Shown piece after piece: positions 14,891-21,514 of a stretch of 64,000 nucleotides of DNA. The DNA is from Clostridia bacterium (GTDB taxonomy: Bacteria > Bacillota > Clostridia > Oscillospirales > Acutalibacteraceae). The position numbers and the translations under genes are program-made. Location: the NCBI GenBank assembly GCA_017430535.1, contig JAFRMR010000003.1:1-64000 (forward strand), written 5' to 3'. Below the pieces are notes generated by a model. It saw only the letters and a list, made by a program, of their open reading frames with translations, was not told the origin of the DNA and searched no databases. How positions within the stretch are numbered: the stretch's first letter is position 1; every line of letters begins with the position of its first letter.

Positions 14891-15892
14891 ATGGCATTAT
14901 TTGAAAGCTATGAAAGACGCGTTGATAAAATTAACGGCGTTCTTGCAGAATATGGCATTTCTTCAATAGAAGAATGCAAAGAAATCACTCTTGCAAAGGG
15001 TGTTGACTGTGATAAAATCGTAAGAGAAACTCAGCCCATATGCTTTGAAAACGCTGTTTGGGCTTACACCGTGGGCTGTGCTATTGCTATTAAAACCGGC
15101 TGCACCAAAGCCTCTGATGCTGCTGCAGCAATCGGAATAGGCCTTCAGAGTTTCTGCATTCCCGGCTCTGTTGCCGATAACCGCAAGGTTGGCCTCGGCC
15201 ACGGAAACCTTGGCAAAATGCTCCTTTCCGAAGAAACAGAATGCTTCTGCTTCCTTGCCGGTCACGAATCATTTGCCGCCGCTGAGGGTGCTATCAAAAT
15301 TGCCCTCAATGCAAATAAGGTCAGGGTTAAGCCCCTTAAGGTTATACTTAACGGCCTTGGCAAAGATGCCGCAATGATAATTTCAAGAATAAATGGTTTT
15401 ACTTATGTTAAAACCGAGTTTGATCCCTATTCGGAAACCGTTACAATAGTTGAAGAAACTCCTTATTCAAACGGTGACAGAGCAAAGGTAAGATGCTACG
15501 GCGCAGATAATGTGCCCGAAGGCGTTGCTATTATGAAGCTTGAAAACGTAGGTGTTTCCATTACCGGTAACTCCACTAACCCCACCAGATTCCAGCATCC
15601 CGTTGCCGGCACATATAAGAAATGGTGCAATGAAAACGGCGTTAAGTATTTCTCAGTTGCTTCCGGCGGCGGCACAGGCCGTACCCTTCATCCCGATAAT
15701 ATGGCTGCAGGTCCGTCCAGCTACGGTATGACCGATACAATGGGCCGTATGCACTCAGACGCTCAGTTTGCCGGCTCTTCTTCTGTTCCCGCTCATGTTG
15801 AAATGATGGGACTTATCGGTATGGGCAACAACCCCATGGTTGGCGCAACGGTTGCCTGTGCAGTTGCAGTTGAAGAAGCTTTCAAGGCATAA
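14891..15892 (+). CDS. GGGtGRT protein
   Basis: A 333-residue protein carrying the name-giving motif ASGGGTGRTLHPDNMAAG near residues 255-272. Other conserved stretches are GCAIAIKTGCTKASDAAAAI and SVADNRKVGLGHGNLGKMLL. Function is unknown. The family occurs in anaerobes, usually paired with a NifU-like protein. Cysteines and glycine-rich loops suggest a cofactor- or cluster-dependent enzyme, but no catalytic residues can be assigned. AGGAGG precedes the ATG and a strong terminator follows, so this is a two-gene operon. Confidence 0.92.
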   Translation: MALFESYERRVDKINGVLAEYGISSIEECKEITLAKGVDCDKIVRETQPICFENAVWAYTVGCAIAIKTGCTKASDAAAAIGIGLQSFCIPGSVADNRKVGLGHGNLGKMLLSEETECFCFLAGHESFAAAEGAIKIALNANKVRVKPLKVILNGLGKDAAMIISRINGFTYVKTEFDPYSETVTIVEETPYSNGDRAKVRCYGADNVPEGVAIMKLENVGVSITGNSTNPTRFQHPVAGTYKKWCNENGVKYFSVASGGGTGRTLHPDNMAAGPSSYGMTDTMGRMHSDAQFAGSSSVPAHVEMMGLIGMGNNPMVGATVACAVAVEEAFKA

Positions 15893-15907
15893 ATCTGTTA
15901 ATGAATC

Positions 15908-15940
15908 AGAGCTTTTCCTCAACGGGAAAAGCTCTTTTTT
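15908..15940 (+). terminator. Intrinsic terminator after the GGGtGRT gene
   Basis: An 11-bp stem (AGAGCTTTTCC, 15908-15918, with 15925-15935) followed by a T tract to 15940. Confidence 0.92.
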
Positions 15941-15998
15941 CTTAGAAATATATATAAATATTGAATTTAAAAAATGTATAAAAAAATATAAAAATCCC

Positions 15999-16027
15999 TT
16001 GACAACAGCAGTAAATTATTGTATTAT
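15999..16027 (+). promoter_or_regulatory. Promoter of the five-tRNA operon
   Basis: TTGACA (15999-16004), a 17-base spacer and TATTAT (16022-16027): a consensus-strength promoter about 28 bases upstream of tRNA-Val. Confidence 0.88.
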
Positions 16028-16054
16028 AATCAAGCCGCTTGAGAAAGCGGGTAT

Positions 16055-16130
16055 GGGAGCATAGCTCAGCTGGGAGAGCACCTGCCTTACAAGCAGGGGG
16101 TCACAGGTTCGAGCCCTGTTGTTCCCACCA
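16055..16130 (+). tRNA. tRNA-Val (anticodon TAC)
   Basis: A 76-base cloverleaf with acceptor GGGAGCA/TGTTCCC, anticodon loop CTTACAA and T loop TTCGAGC, with CCA encoded. First gene of the tRNA operon. Confidence 0.97.
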
Positions 16131-16132
16131 AT

Positions 16133-16209
16133 GGCCCGGTAGTTCAGCTGGTTAGAACGCTAGCCTGTCACGCTAGAGGTCGACGGTTCGAGCCCGTTCC
16201 GGGTCGCCA
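16133..16209 (+). tRNA. tRNA-Asp (anticodon GTC)
   Basis: A 77-base cloverleaf with acceptor GGCCCGG/CCGGGTC, anticodon loop CTGTCAC and CCA encoded. It lies two bases after tRNA-Val. A weak hairpin with a T run (GACCTG/CAGGTC, 16212-16243) follows and may attenuate or process the transcript before tRNA-Phe. Confidence 0.97.
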
Positions 16210-16245
16210 TTGACCTGTATAAGTTATTATGCAGGTCTTTTTTAT

Positions 16246-16321
16246 GCCTTTGTAGCTCAGTTGGTAGAGCAGTGGACTGAAAATCCACGTGTCGCTGGTT
16301 CGATTCCGGCCGAAGGCACCA
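16246..16321 (+). tRNA. tRNA-Phe (anticodon GAA)
   Basis: A 76-base cloverleaf with acceptor GCCTTTG/CGAAGGC, anticodon loop CTGAAAA and CCA encoded. Confidence 0.97.
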
Positions 16322-16325
16322 TTTT

Positions 16326-16401
16326 GCGGATGTAGCTCATCTGGTAGAGCGCCACCTTGCCAAGGTGGAGGTAGCGAGTTCGAGCCTCGTCATCCGCTCC
16401 A
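16326..16401 (+). tRNA. tRNA-Gly (anticodon GCC)
   Basis: A 76-base cloverleaf with acceptor GCGGATG/CATCCGC, anticodon loop TTGCCAA and CCA encoded. Confidence 0.97.
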
Positions 16402-16415
16402 TTTTTTATATATAA

Positions 16416-16490
16416 GGTACCATAGCCAAGTGGTAAGGCAGCGGTCTGCAAAACCGCGATTCCCCAGTTCAAATCTGGGTGGTACCTCCA
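16416..16490 (+). tRNA. tRNA-Cys (anticodon GCA)
   Basis: A 75-base cloverleaf with acceptor GGTACCA/TGGTACC, anticodon loop CTGCAAA and CCA encoded. Last tRNA of the operon. Confidence 0.96.
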
Positions 16491-16492
16491 GA

Positions 16493-16529
16493 AAAAGCGC
16501 TTTTGTCTCTCGGACAAAAGCGCTTTTTT
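16493..16529 (+). terminator. Intrinsic terminator of the tRNA operon
   Basis: A 15-bp perfect stem (AAAAGCGCTTTTGTC, 16493-16507, with 16513-16527), a 5-base loop and a T tract. It lies directly after tRNA-Cys. Confidence 0.92.
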
Positions 16530-16530
16530 C

Positions 16531-16680
16531 AATGAAGTCGCCCTACGGGACGAATGAAGAAATGAAAATGAAGGATATCATCCCAAAGGCGACTTCGCTT
16601 CATTAGGCGCAGGCTCCTGCTCCGCCTTCATTAACGAGCGAAGCGAGTGCATTCATCAGCGCGTTAGCGCGTCTTCATTT
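16531..16680. repeat. Hairpin-rich leader array upstream of the four-helix-bundle gene
   Basis: About 150 bases of GC-rich blocks separated by TTCATT/ATTCAT words at roughly 23-28-base spacing (near 16599, 16627, 16651 and 16674). Block 1 is the 9-bp pair GAAGTCGCC (16534-16542) and GGCGACTTC (16588-16596). Block 2 is a nested hairpin with GCAGG-CT-CCTGC at 16609-16620. Block 3 is the mirror-symmetric GAGCGAAGCGAG. Block 4 is GCGC-GTTA-GCGC at 16659-16670. No reading frame fits. It differs in base composition from all surrounding intergenic DNA. Confidence 0.6.
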
Positions 16681-16760
16681 TATTCCGATACCTCTCATCT
16701 CTGACCAACGCTTAATTCTATAAGACTATTTGTTAATATAGAACTGACGAGGTGAAAATT

Positions 16761-17120
16761 ATGCGTAACGACGAGCTTTCAATTCAATATGTTTATTTTG
16801 CAGTTTCGATCATCAACCTTGTACGGGAATTGAAATCAAAACACGAAACCGTTATCTCAAATCATATCGGCAGGAGCGGGTCTTCTATCGGTGCAAATAT
16901 CCGGGAAGCACAGTATGCTCACAGCAAGCCTGATTTTATTGCAAAGCTCCAAACATCTCTGAAAGAAGCTAATGAAACGGGGTATTGGCTGGAGCTCTTA
17001 TATAAAACGGGATATCTGACCGAAAGACAGTATAAATCTCTTGATTCTGCCTGCACAAGTATTCGTGTTATGCTGATTGCATCCATCAACACCGCCAAGC
17101 AGAATACGCAAACAAATTAA
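16761..17120 (+). CDS. Four-helix-bundle protein (S23 / 23S rRNA IVP family)
   Basis: A 119-residue all-helical protein with the TIGR02436-type pattern: QYVYFAVSIINLVRELKSK, the signature RSGSSIGANIREAQYAHSKP, KLQTSLKEANETGYWLELL and a last helix. The ATG at 16761 is preferred over GTG 16752 because GAGGTG lies 6 bases upstream. Relatives are encoded in intervening sequences of 23S rRNA or stand alone; the diversity-generating retroelement factor Avd shares the fold. No reverse transcriptase or variable repeat is present here. The molecular role is unknown. A 14-bp palindrome copy abuts the stop codon. Confidence 0.88.
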   Translation: MRNDELSIQYVYFAVSIINLVRELKSKHETVISNHIGRSGSSIGANIREAQYAHSKPDFIAKLQTSLKEANETGYWLELLYKTGYLTERQYKSLDSACTSIRVMLIASINTAKQNTQTN

Positions 17121-17206
17121 CTAATCGGGATTTGTCAGGGATAATTATATGTTTCCGGAGCGTCGAACTCTGTTCTGATGCCCCGGAATTGTATTGCCGG
17201 GCTGTT

Positions 17207-17728
17207 TCATAAAGTTTTTTCATAATACTTTCTGATTTCGGCAATCATCTTTTTGTTTGTAAAACACGCTTCAACCTCATCCATATCTACGGTTTTGCCG
17301 GAGAGAATTCCCTGAATGATAACCTCGGCCCAAAGAACCTCTCTCGTTTTCGGACTCTGCATATATTCAAGCAGGTCAATATTCATCTTGCTGTTTATCC
17401 CCTCAACCATTCCCGTGAAAAAATCACAGTCTTTGCCAAAGCAGTTGCCTATATCCTCTATGTCATCAAAGCCGCGTATCACATCTTCCATATGCATCTG
17501 CTTTTTGCTGCTGAACATTACTGTGCCGCCGTTGAGCAACTTATCGGCTGTGGTGTTGAGGATATCGCAAAGTTCAAGCAAAAGACCGGTGTCAGGCAGA
17601 GTGTCGCCTCTCTCCCATTTTGAAACCGCCTGAAAAGATATTCCTAGTTTCTGAGCAAGCTCTTTCTGTGTAAGTCCTTCGGATTTCCGCAGACTTTTTA
17701 TGTAATTTCCTGTTTTTATATAGTCCAT
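17207..17728 (-). CDS. XRE-family transcriptional regulator
   Basis: A 173-residue protein with an N-terminal HTH_3 domain (about 8-62: NYIKSLRKSEGLTQKELAQK, then LGISFQAVSKWERGDTLPDT). The C-terminal region of about 100 residues may bind a ligand or dimerise and is not recognised. GAAAGGA precedes the ATG. It is transcribed alone from its own promoter. No target is evident nearby. Confidence 0.9.
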   Translation of the reverse strand: MDYIKTGNYIKSLRKSEGLTQKELAQKLGISFQAVSKWERGDTLPDTGLLLELCDILNTTADKLLNGGTVMFSSKKQMHMEDVIRGFDDIEDIGNCFGKDCDFFTGMVEGINSKMNIDLLEYMQSPKTREVLWAEVIIQGILSGKTVDMDEVEACFTNKKMIAEIRKYYEKTL

Positions 17729-17770
17729 ATTTTTTGTCCTTTCGTTTTATTCAATCCAGATTGCAAGTTA

Positions 17771-17799
17771 AGTATACAACAACCTTTGATATATGTAAA
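17771..17799 (-). promoter_or_regulatory. Promoter of the XRE gene
   Basis: On the minus strand TTTACA (17799-17794), a 17-base spacer and TATACT (17776-17771). The rest of 17800-17964 is AT-rich, with one palindrome copy and no gene. Confidence 0.6.
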
Positions 17800-17964
17800 T
17801 AAGCGAATTGTTGATAAAATTCTATTTTAAGTCGAGCCGTTCGCACTGTCACTTTTTTATTGAAACACATGATGATTTTTGATATAATTATCTCAACAAA
17901 TTCCGGTTTGATATATCGACAACTGATGAATTCTGTGGTTGCACTTTAGAGCAACAGACACAAA

Positions 17965-17992
17965 AAAATCCCGTCTGTTGACGGGATTTTTT
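17965..17992 (-). terminator. Intrinsic terminator of the yerC-methyltransferase-hslO operon
   Basis: The stem AAAATCCCGTC/GACGGGATTTT with loop TGTT abuts the hslO stop codon. A-rich and T-rich flanks on both sides make it potentially bidirectional. Confidence 0.85.
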
Positions 17993-18858
17993 CATTTTAT
18001 AAGGTTTAATATTTCTTCAGGCGTAAATCTGTAAACCTTGTTACAGAAGTGGCAGTTTACCTTGGTTATTTCATCTTTTGCCATATCCGTAAGCTCTTCT
18101 TTGCCCAAAGAAACAAGTGCTTTTATTACTCTTTCACGGCTGCAGCCGCATTTATACTCCGGGTAAAACTCATCAAGCTTTTCAAGTTCAAAGTCCTTCA
18201 GAACCCGGTTGCACATACCCTCGGGGTCAAGTCCGGAGCAAAGCATTTCCGTTACTGAAGGAATATCTTCTATGCTTTTTTCTATGGCAGATATTGTATC
18301 ATGCATAGCAGTAGGTAAAAGCTGAATTATAAAACCGCCTGCGGCTTTTACGGTTAAATCGGGGTTAACAAGTACACCCAGGGCGCAGACCGTGGGAATC
18401 TGCTCGCTTATTGCAAAGTAGCTTGTTATATCCTCAGCAATTTCGCCGCTTATTATAGGCACCTGACCGGTATAGGGTTCTTTCAGCCCTAAGTCTTTTA
18501 TTACCGTCAGTGTTCCGTCTGTACCTACCGTTCCTCTTACATCAAGTTTTCCTTTGTTATTAAGAGGTATTTCAACCACCGGGTTTGAGACATATCCTCT
18601 TACATTGCCCTCGCTGTCTGATACGGCAATAAGAGAGCCGGCGGGCCCACCGCCGTTCAGCCGCAAGGTGACGCTGTCATCTTTGCCTTTAAGCACTGCG
18701 CCCATAAGCGAAGCGGCTGTCAGCAACCTGCCGAGGGCAGCGGTATTTACGGCTGAAGTTTTATGAATTTGTTCCATTTTTGCAACAATATCGGTTGAAT
18801 CGATTGCCATTACGGTAAAAGTACCGTCGGATGAAATCATCCTTACTGCATTACCCAT
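17992..18858 (-). CDS. hslO: Hsp33 redox-regulated holdase chaperone
   Basis: A 288-residue cytosolic chaperone activated by oxidation. The C-terminal zinc/redox centre is intact: KCGC (C237, C239) and CHFC (C269, C272). The N-terminal fold shows LTAASLMGAVLKGKDDSVTL and TVGTDGTLTVIKDLGLKEPY. Length matches the family. It is the last gene of a three-gene operon, three bases after the methyltransferase. In a probable anaerobe it would guard proteins during oxygen or disulfide stress. Confidence 0.96.
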   Translation of the reverse strand: MGNAVRMISSDGTFTVMAIDSTDIVAKMEQIHKTSAVNTAALGRLLTAASLMGAVLKGKDDSVTLRLNGGGPAGSLIAVSDSEGNVRGYVSNPVVEIPLNNKGKLDVRGTVGTDGTLTVIKDLGLKEPYTGQVPIISGEIAEDITSYFAISEQIPTVCALGVLVNPDLTVKAAGGFIIQLLPTAMHDTISAIEKSIEDIPSVTEMLCSGLDPEGMCNRVLKDFELEKLDEFYPEYKCGCSRERVIKALVSLGKEELTDMAKDEITKVNCHFCNKVYRFTPEEILNLIK

Positions 18859-18861
18859 ATA

Positions 18862-19599
18862 TTACCTCTTAACTGCAACAAAAACCGCCTTCTGGCTGGT
18901 TTCGTTTACCGGATTATCGGTTAAATCATCAAATATTGATTTCACATCAAAGCCTGCATAATCAAGCGCAGATGTAAGTTCTTCTGCCGAAAAAGCAATT
19001 TCGCTGAAACATTCGGTTTCCCGTTTATAGCTGTTACCGCTTTTTTCAAAAAAATCCAGCGTAATATCAACGCTGTTATCTTCATTAAGGCTGTTTTGCC
19101 AGGCACAGAATACATTTTGCGATTCAAATATATAAGAATTGTCTGCAAGTATATTTCTGTGCTTAAAAACAGTATTTACATCAAAAATAAAAACTCCGCC
19201 GGGTACGGTAAAAAGAGATACTTTTTCAAAAACTTTTTTTACCGTATTCAAAGAATCAAGGTGATTTATGCAGTCAAATGCGCTGATAGTGCAGTCAACC
19301 GTGCCGTATAAATCCAGCTCTTCCATATCCTGATTAAGAAGCAGCAGATCAACATTTTCTTTATTTGCTTTTTCCTTAGCCTTCATAAGCATTCCCACGG
19401 AGGAATCTACGCCAATTACTTCATATCCGTTTTTTGCCATCAGCAGGCTCATTGTGCCGGTGCCGCACCCAAGGTCAAGTAATATACCTGATTCAATACC
19501 ATTATCTATAAGAATTTTACGGTAGCGGTTTGCCCGTTCGCTGTAACCCGCGTTTTGCATAAGCAGATCATAATAATTGCTGAAAATATCATATGACAT
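18862..19599 (-). CDS. Class I SAM-dependent methyltransferase
   Basis: A 245-residue methyltransferase with motif I LLDLGCGTGTMSLLMAKNG (about 39-57), motif II EVIGVDSSVGML and a post-motif segment TVDCTISAFDCINHL. The substrate is unknown; the sequence is of the small-molecule/UbiE-like type. The start codon overlaps the yerC stop by one base (TAATG), showing translational coupling. It forms an operon with yerC and hslO. Confidence 0.88.
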   Translation of the reverse strand: MSYDIFSNYYDLLMQNAGYSERANRYRKILIDNGIESGILLDLGCGTGTMSLLMAKNGYEVIGVDSSVGMLMKAKEKANKENVDLLLLNQDMEELDLYGTVDCTISAFDCINHLDSLNTVKKVFEKVSLFTVPGGVFIFDVNTVFKHRNILADNSYIFESQNVFCAWQNSLNEDNSVDITLDFFEKSGNSYKRETECFSEIAFSAEELTSALDYAGFDVKSIFDDLTDNPVNETSQKAVFVAVKR

Positions 19600-19886
19600 T
19601 ATTTTTTAAGCCTTTCAAAAACCATTTCATAACTGCCGTTGCCGTACTGTATAGAGCGGTTAACACGGGTGATGGTAGCAGTGCTTGCTCCGGTTTCGGC
19701 GGCAATTTCACTATATACTTTGCCTTCTCTTATCATTTTAACAATTTTAAGCCGCTGAGAAATAGTATTAAGCTCGTTAACTGAACAGATATCCTCAAAA
19801 AAAGCATAGCATTCATCAATATTATTCAGGGTAAGTATTGCATTGAAAAGCGCATCATTTTGTTCGTTTTTGATTTTGATGTTCAT
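19599..19886 (-). CDS. YerC/YecD family TrpR-related regulator
   Basis: A 95-residue TrpR-superfamily DNA-binding protein: SQRLKIVKMIREGKVYSEIA, then AAETGASTATITRVNRSIQY forms the helix-turn-helix. Family members are single-domain relatives of the tryptophan repressor with unknown ligands. It is the first gene of the operon, and an inverted repeat TTTTACCAC/GTGGTAAAA overlaps its promoter, so autoregulation is plausible. Confidence 0.92.
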   Translation of the reverse strand: MNIKIKNEQNDALFNAILTLNNIDECYAFFEDICSVNELNTISQRLKIVKMIREGKVYSEIAAETGASTATITRVNRSIQYGNGSYEMVFERLKK

Positions 19887-19913
19887 TTTGGCCTCCTGTT
19901 TCAGTTTTTTAAC

Positions 19914-19970
19914 ATTTTACCACGCTAAAACAAAAAAGTAAATATCAGTAACATTAAAAATGTGGTAAAA
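19914..19970 (-). promoter_or_regulatory. yerC promoter with inverted-repeat operator
   Basis: On the minus strand TTTACT (19942-19937), a 17-base spacer and TAAAAT (19919-19914). TTTTACCAC (19915-19923) and GTGGTAAAA (19962-19970) are perfect inverted arms, one over the -10 box and one upstream of the -35. Bending by a dimer pair could loop the promoter. Confidence 0.55.
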
Positions 19971-19974
19971 AAGG

Positions 19975-20003
19975 TTGATTTTTTTATAATTATGTGTTAA
20001 TAT
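19975..20003 (+). promoter_or_regulatory. Promoter of tRNA-Arg
   Basis: TTGATT (19975-19980), a 17-base spacer and TAATAT (19998-20003), giving a short leader before the tRNA at 20032. Confidence 0.65.
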
Positions 20004-20031
20004 ACTTTGGTAATCGGGAAACCGGTTAAAT

Positions 20032-20108
20032 GCGCTGCTAGCTCAGCTGGATAGAGTGCTTGGCTACGAACCAAGAGGTCAGGGGTTCGAGTCCCTTGCA
20101 GCGCGCCA
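20032..20108 (+). tRNA. tRNA-Arg (anticodon ACG)
   Basis: A 77-base cloverleaf with acceptor GCGCTGC/GCAGCGC, anticodon loop CTACGAA and T loop TTCGAGT, with CCA encoded. It is a single-gene unit with its own promoter and terminator. Confidence 0.97.
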
Positions 20109-20111
20109 TAT

Positions 20112-20135
20112 AAAGCACGCTCAGGCGTGCTTTTT
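20112..20135 (+). terminator. Intrinsic terminator of tRNA-Arg
   Basis: AAAGCACGC (20112-20120), loop TCAG, GCGTGCTTT (20125-20133) and a T tract, 4 bases after the tRNA. Confidence 0.9.
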
Positions 20136-20149
20136 CTTTTTTATAAAAG

Positions 20150-20179
20150 TACCCGGGTAACTGAACAGTTACCCGGGTA
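20150..20179 (-). terminator. Hairpin ending the flavodiiron operon
   Basis: ACCCGGGTAACTG (20151-20163) and CAGTTACCCGGGT (20166-20178) form a 13-bp perfect stem around two bases, 16 bases downstream of the small peptide stop. The minus strand continues with ACTTTTATAAAAAAG, a weak T tract. Confidence 0.65.
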
Positions 20180-20194
20180 AATAATATTCAGTGC

Positions 20195-20359
20195 TTATCC
20201 TGTAATAACTCCGGAAAGAGCAGAAAGGAACATCCTTATAAGGTTAAGAATACCCGATGCCCACCAGCTTGCAGGGAATATAGAGGTTATAAGCTGTGCG
20301 ATGCCTACACCGGCTTCACCCATACCTGTTATGCTCTGAAATATTGTTGCAAAATCCAT
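20195..20359 (-). CDS. Small hydrophobic peptide of unknown function (54 residues)
   Basis: A short reading frame (MDFATIFQSITGMGEAGVGI at the N-terminus). It is rich in Gly, Ile, Ser and Ala with two hydrophobic stretches (about 17-29 and 36-54) separated by SWWASG, and has almost no charge. A strong GGAGGAG lies 7-8 bases upstream of the ATG. It is the third gene after the flavodiiron and membrane-anchored phosphoesterase genes. The family is not recognised. It may be a membrane peptide associated with the phosphoesterase; a bacteriocin-like or toxin-like peptide cannot be excluded. Confidence 0.62.
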   Translation of the reverse strand: MDFATIFQSITGMGEAGVGIAQLITSIFPASWWASGILNLIRMFLSALSGVITG

Positions 20360-20381
20360 TTGTTTTACTCCTCCGGTTTAA

Positions 20382-21497
20382 TTATTCTGAATAATAGTGA
20401 TGTGAGAATACTCCATGCCCGTCGGAACCGATTGTAAGAACTGAAGCTCCCATTACATCTGCGTTCCAATATGAACCGTGGCCGGATTTAAGGCCGTAAT
20501 TAAGCCATACTCCTTTGTATTCCACACATAAGCTGTTAACATGGTCATGGCCTACAATAACATTTTTGGTTGAATTCAGGCGCAGGATTTCATTGAAAAA
20601 TCCATTGTTTCCGTTTGGGGAGCATATGCCTTCTTTAAGAGAACCAAAGTAAAGGTCTTTGTATTCATCTTTAAGAACATATTCGGTGTTACCGTCTTTA
20701 TCCTTAACTTCATTACAGTATAAGTCTCTGGCTTCGTTGTATTCATAAAGGGGGATATGGAAAAACAGAGAGCTTTCAACATTGTTTCCGGCAAGCTTGT
20801 TTATTCCGTTAACTGCCCATTTATACCATTTAATCTGTTTGGTCCATACATGGTCATAGCCGATGCTATCTGTACCATCCTCATTTTTACCGTAATTTAT
20901 TTTACCGTATTCGGTATCATCGGCATCAGAATGTGTATCCATCATTATAAGCGAATGAACTATTTTGCCGTTTTCCGTAATATTTATAATATAGTTACCG
21001 TAGCCCATTTCCGAAGGGCCGAATTTAAACAGGCAGTTTTTTGCATGGGACAGAATATATGAATCCCATCCTTCTTTTGTTTTGTCACCGTTATTACCGT
21101 CGTGGTTACCCATAACCACAGCCCAGGGAATTTCAAAAGAATCAAGCAGTTTAATCAGTTCAAGGTAGCCGACATCACTGGAGGAGTTATCGCCGGTAAG
21201 TGTGATAAGGTCAGGCTTAACTTCTTCAACACATTTTTTTATAAGTCTGTTAGAATATTCGCCGTCTTCGCCGAATACTCTGTCCGGGCTGAGCTGTATA
21301 TCGGCAAAATTAAGTATTACAAAGTCTTTGTTGGGGTCTTTTTTAATCTCAAAAGCATAATCAGCTTTGAATTCATCGGTTTCGGACCAGGGCTCAAAGA
21401 AACTGTCAATACCGCCGTTCACGGCAATCTGAATATATGGGCCTATTATCTGACCTATGGAAAGAATAAATGCAAATACCAGTTTAACAATATTCAT
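20382..21497 (-). CDS. Membrane-anchored calcineurin-like metallophosphoesterase
   Basis: A 371-residue protein with an N-terminal hydrophobic helix (about 3-26) serving as anchor or uncleaved signal. The metallophosphoesterase motifs follow: NFADIQLSPDR, LTGDNSSSDVG, VVMGNHDGNNG, LFFHIPLYEY and NVIVGHDHVNSL. The dimetal ligands are all present. Related proteins are secreted or membrane-bound phosphatases of unknown substrate. It lies 17 bases after the flavodiiron gene and 22 bases before the small peptide gene. Confidence 0.87.
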   Translation of the reverse strand: MNIVKLVFAFILSIGQIIGPYIQIAVNGGIDSFFEPWSETDEFKADYAFEIKKDPNKDFVILNFADIQLSPDRVFGEDGEYSNRLIKKCVEEVKPDLITLTGDNSSSDVGYLELIKLLDSFEIPWAVVMGNHDGNNGDKTKEGWDSYILSHAKNCLFKFGPSEMGYGNYIINITENGKIVHSLIMMDTHSDADDTEYGKINYGKNEDGTDSIGYDHVWTKQIKWYKWAVNGINKLAGNNVESSLFFHIPLYEYNEARDLYCNEVKDKDGNTEYVLKDEYKDLYFGSLKEGICSPNGNNGFFNEILRLNSTKNVIVGHDHVNSLCVEYKGVWLNYGLKSGHGSYWNADVMGASVLTIGSDGHGVFSHHYYSE

Positions 21498-21514
21498 AAT
21501 TCATAAATCCTTTC

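Larger units (their letters stand above)
17121..17910. repeat. Two further copies of the 14-bp palindrome family
   Basis: CTAATCGGGATTTG at 17121-17134 begins at the base after the four-helix-bundle stop codon. CAAATTCCGGTTTG at 17897-17910 lies between the XRE and hslO genes. Both match the family found around the cargo genes at 3.2-4.5 kb. The short gap 17135-17206 also holds a GCCCGG/CCGGGGC stem without a T run. Confidence 0.5.

Noticed and set aside
16531-16680. Possible CRISPR array or coding region in the hairpin blocks
   Set aside because: The spaced words are only about 6 bases, the blocks are palindromic rather than unique spacers, and no cas genes or sustained reading frame are present.
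16761-17120. Avd of a diversity-generating retroelement
   Set aside because: The protein shares the fold family, but no reverse transcriptase, template repeat or variable repeat is visible nearby.
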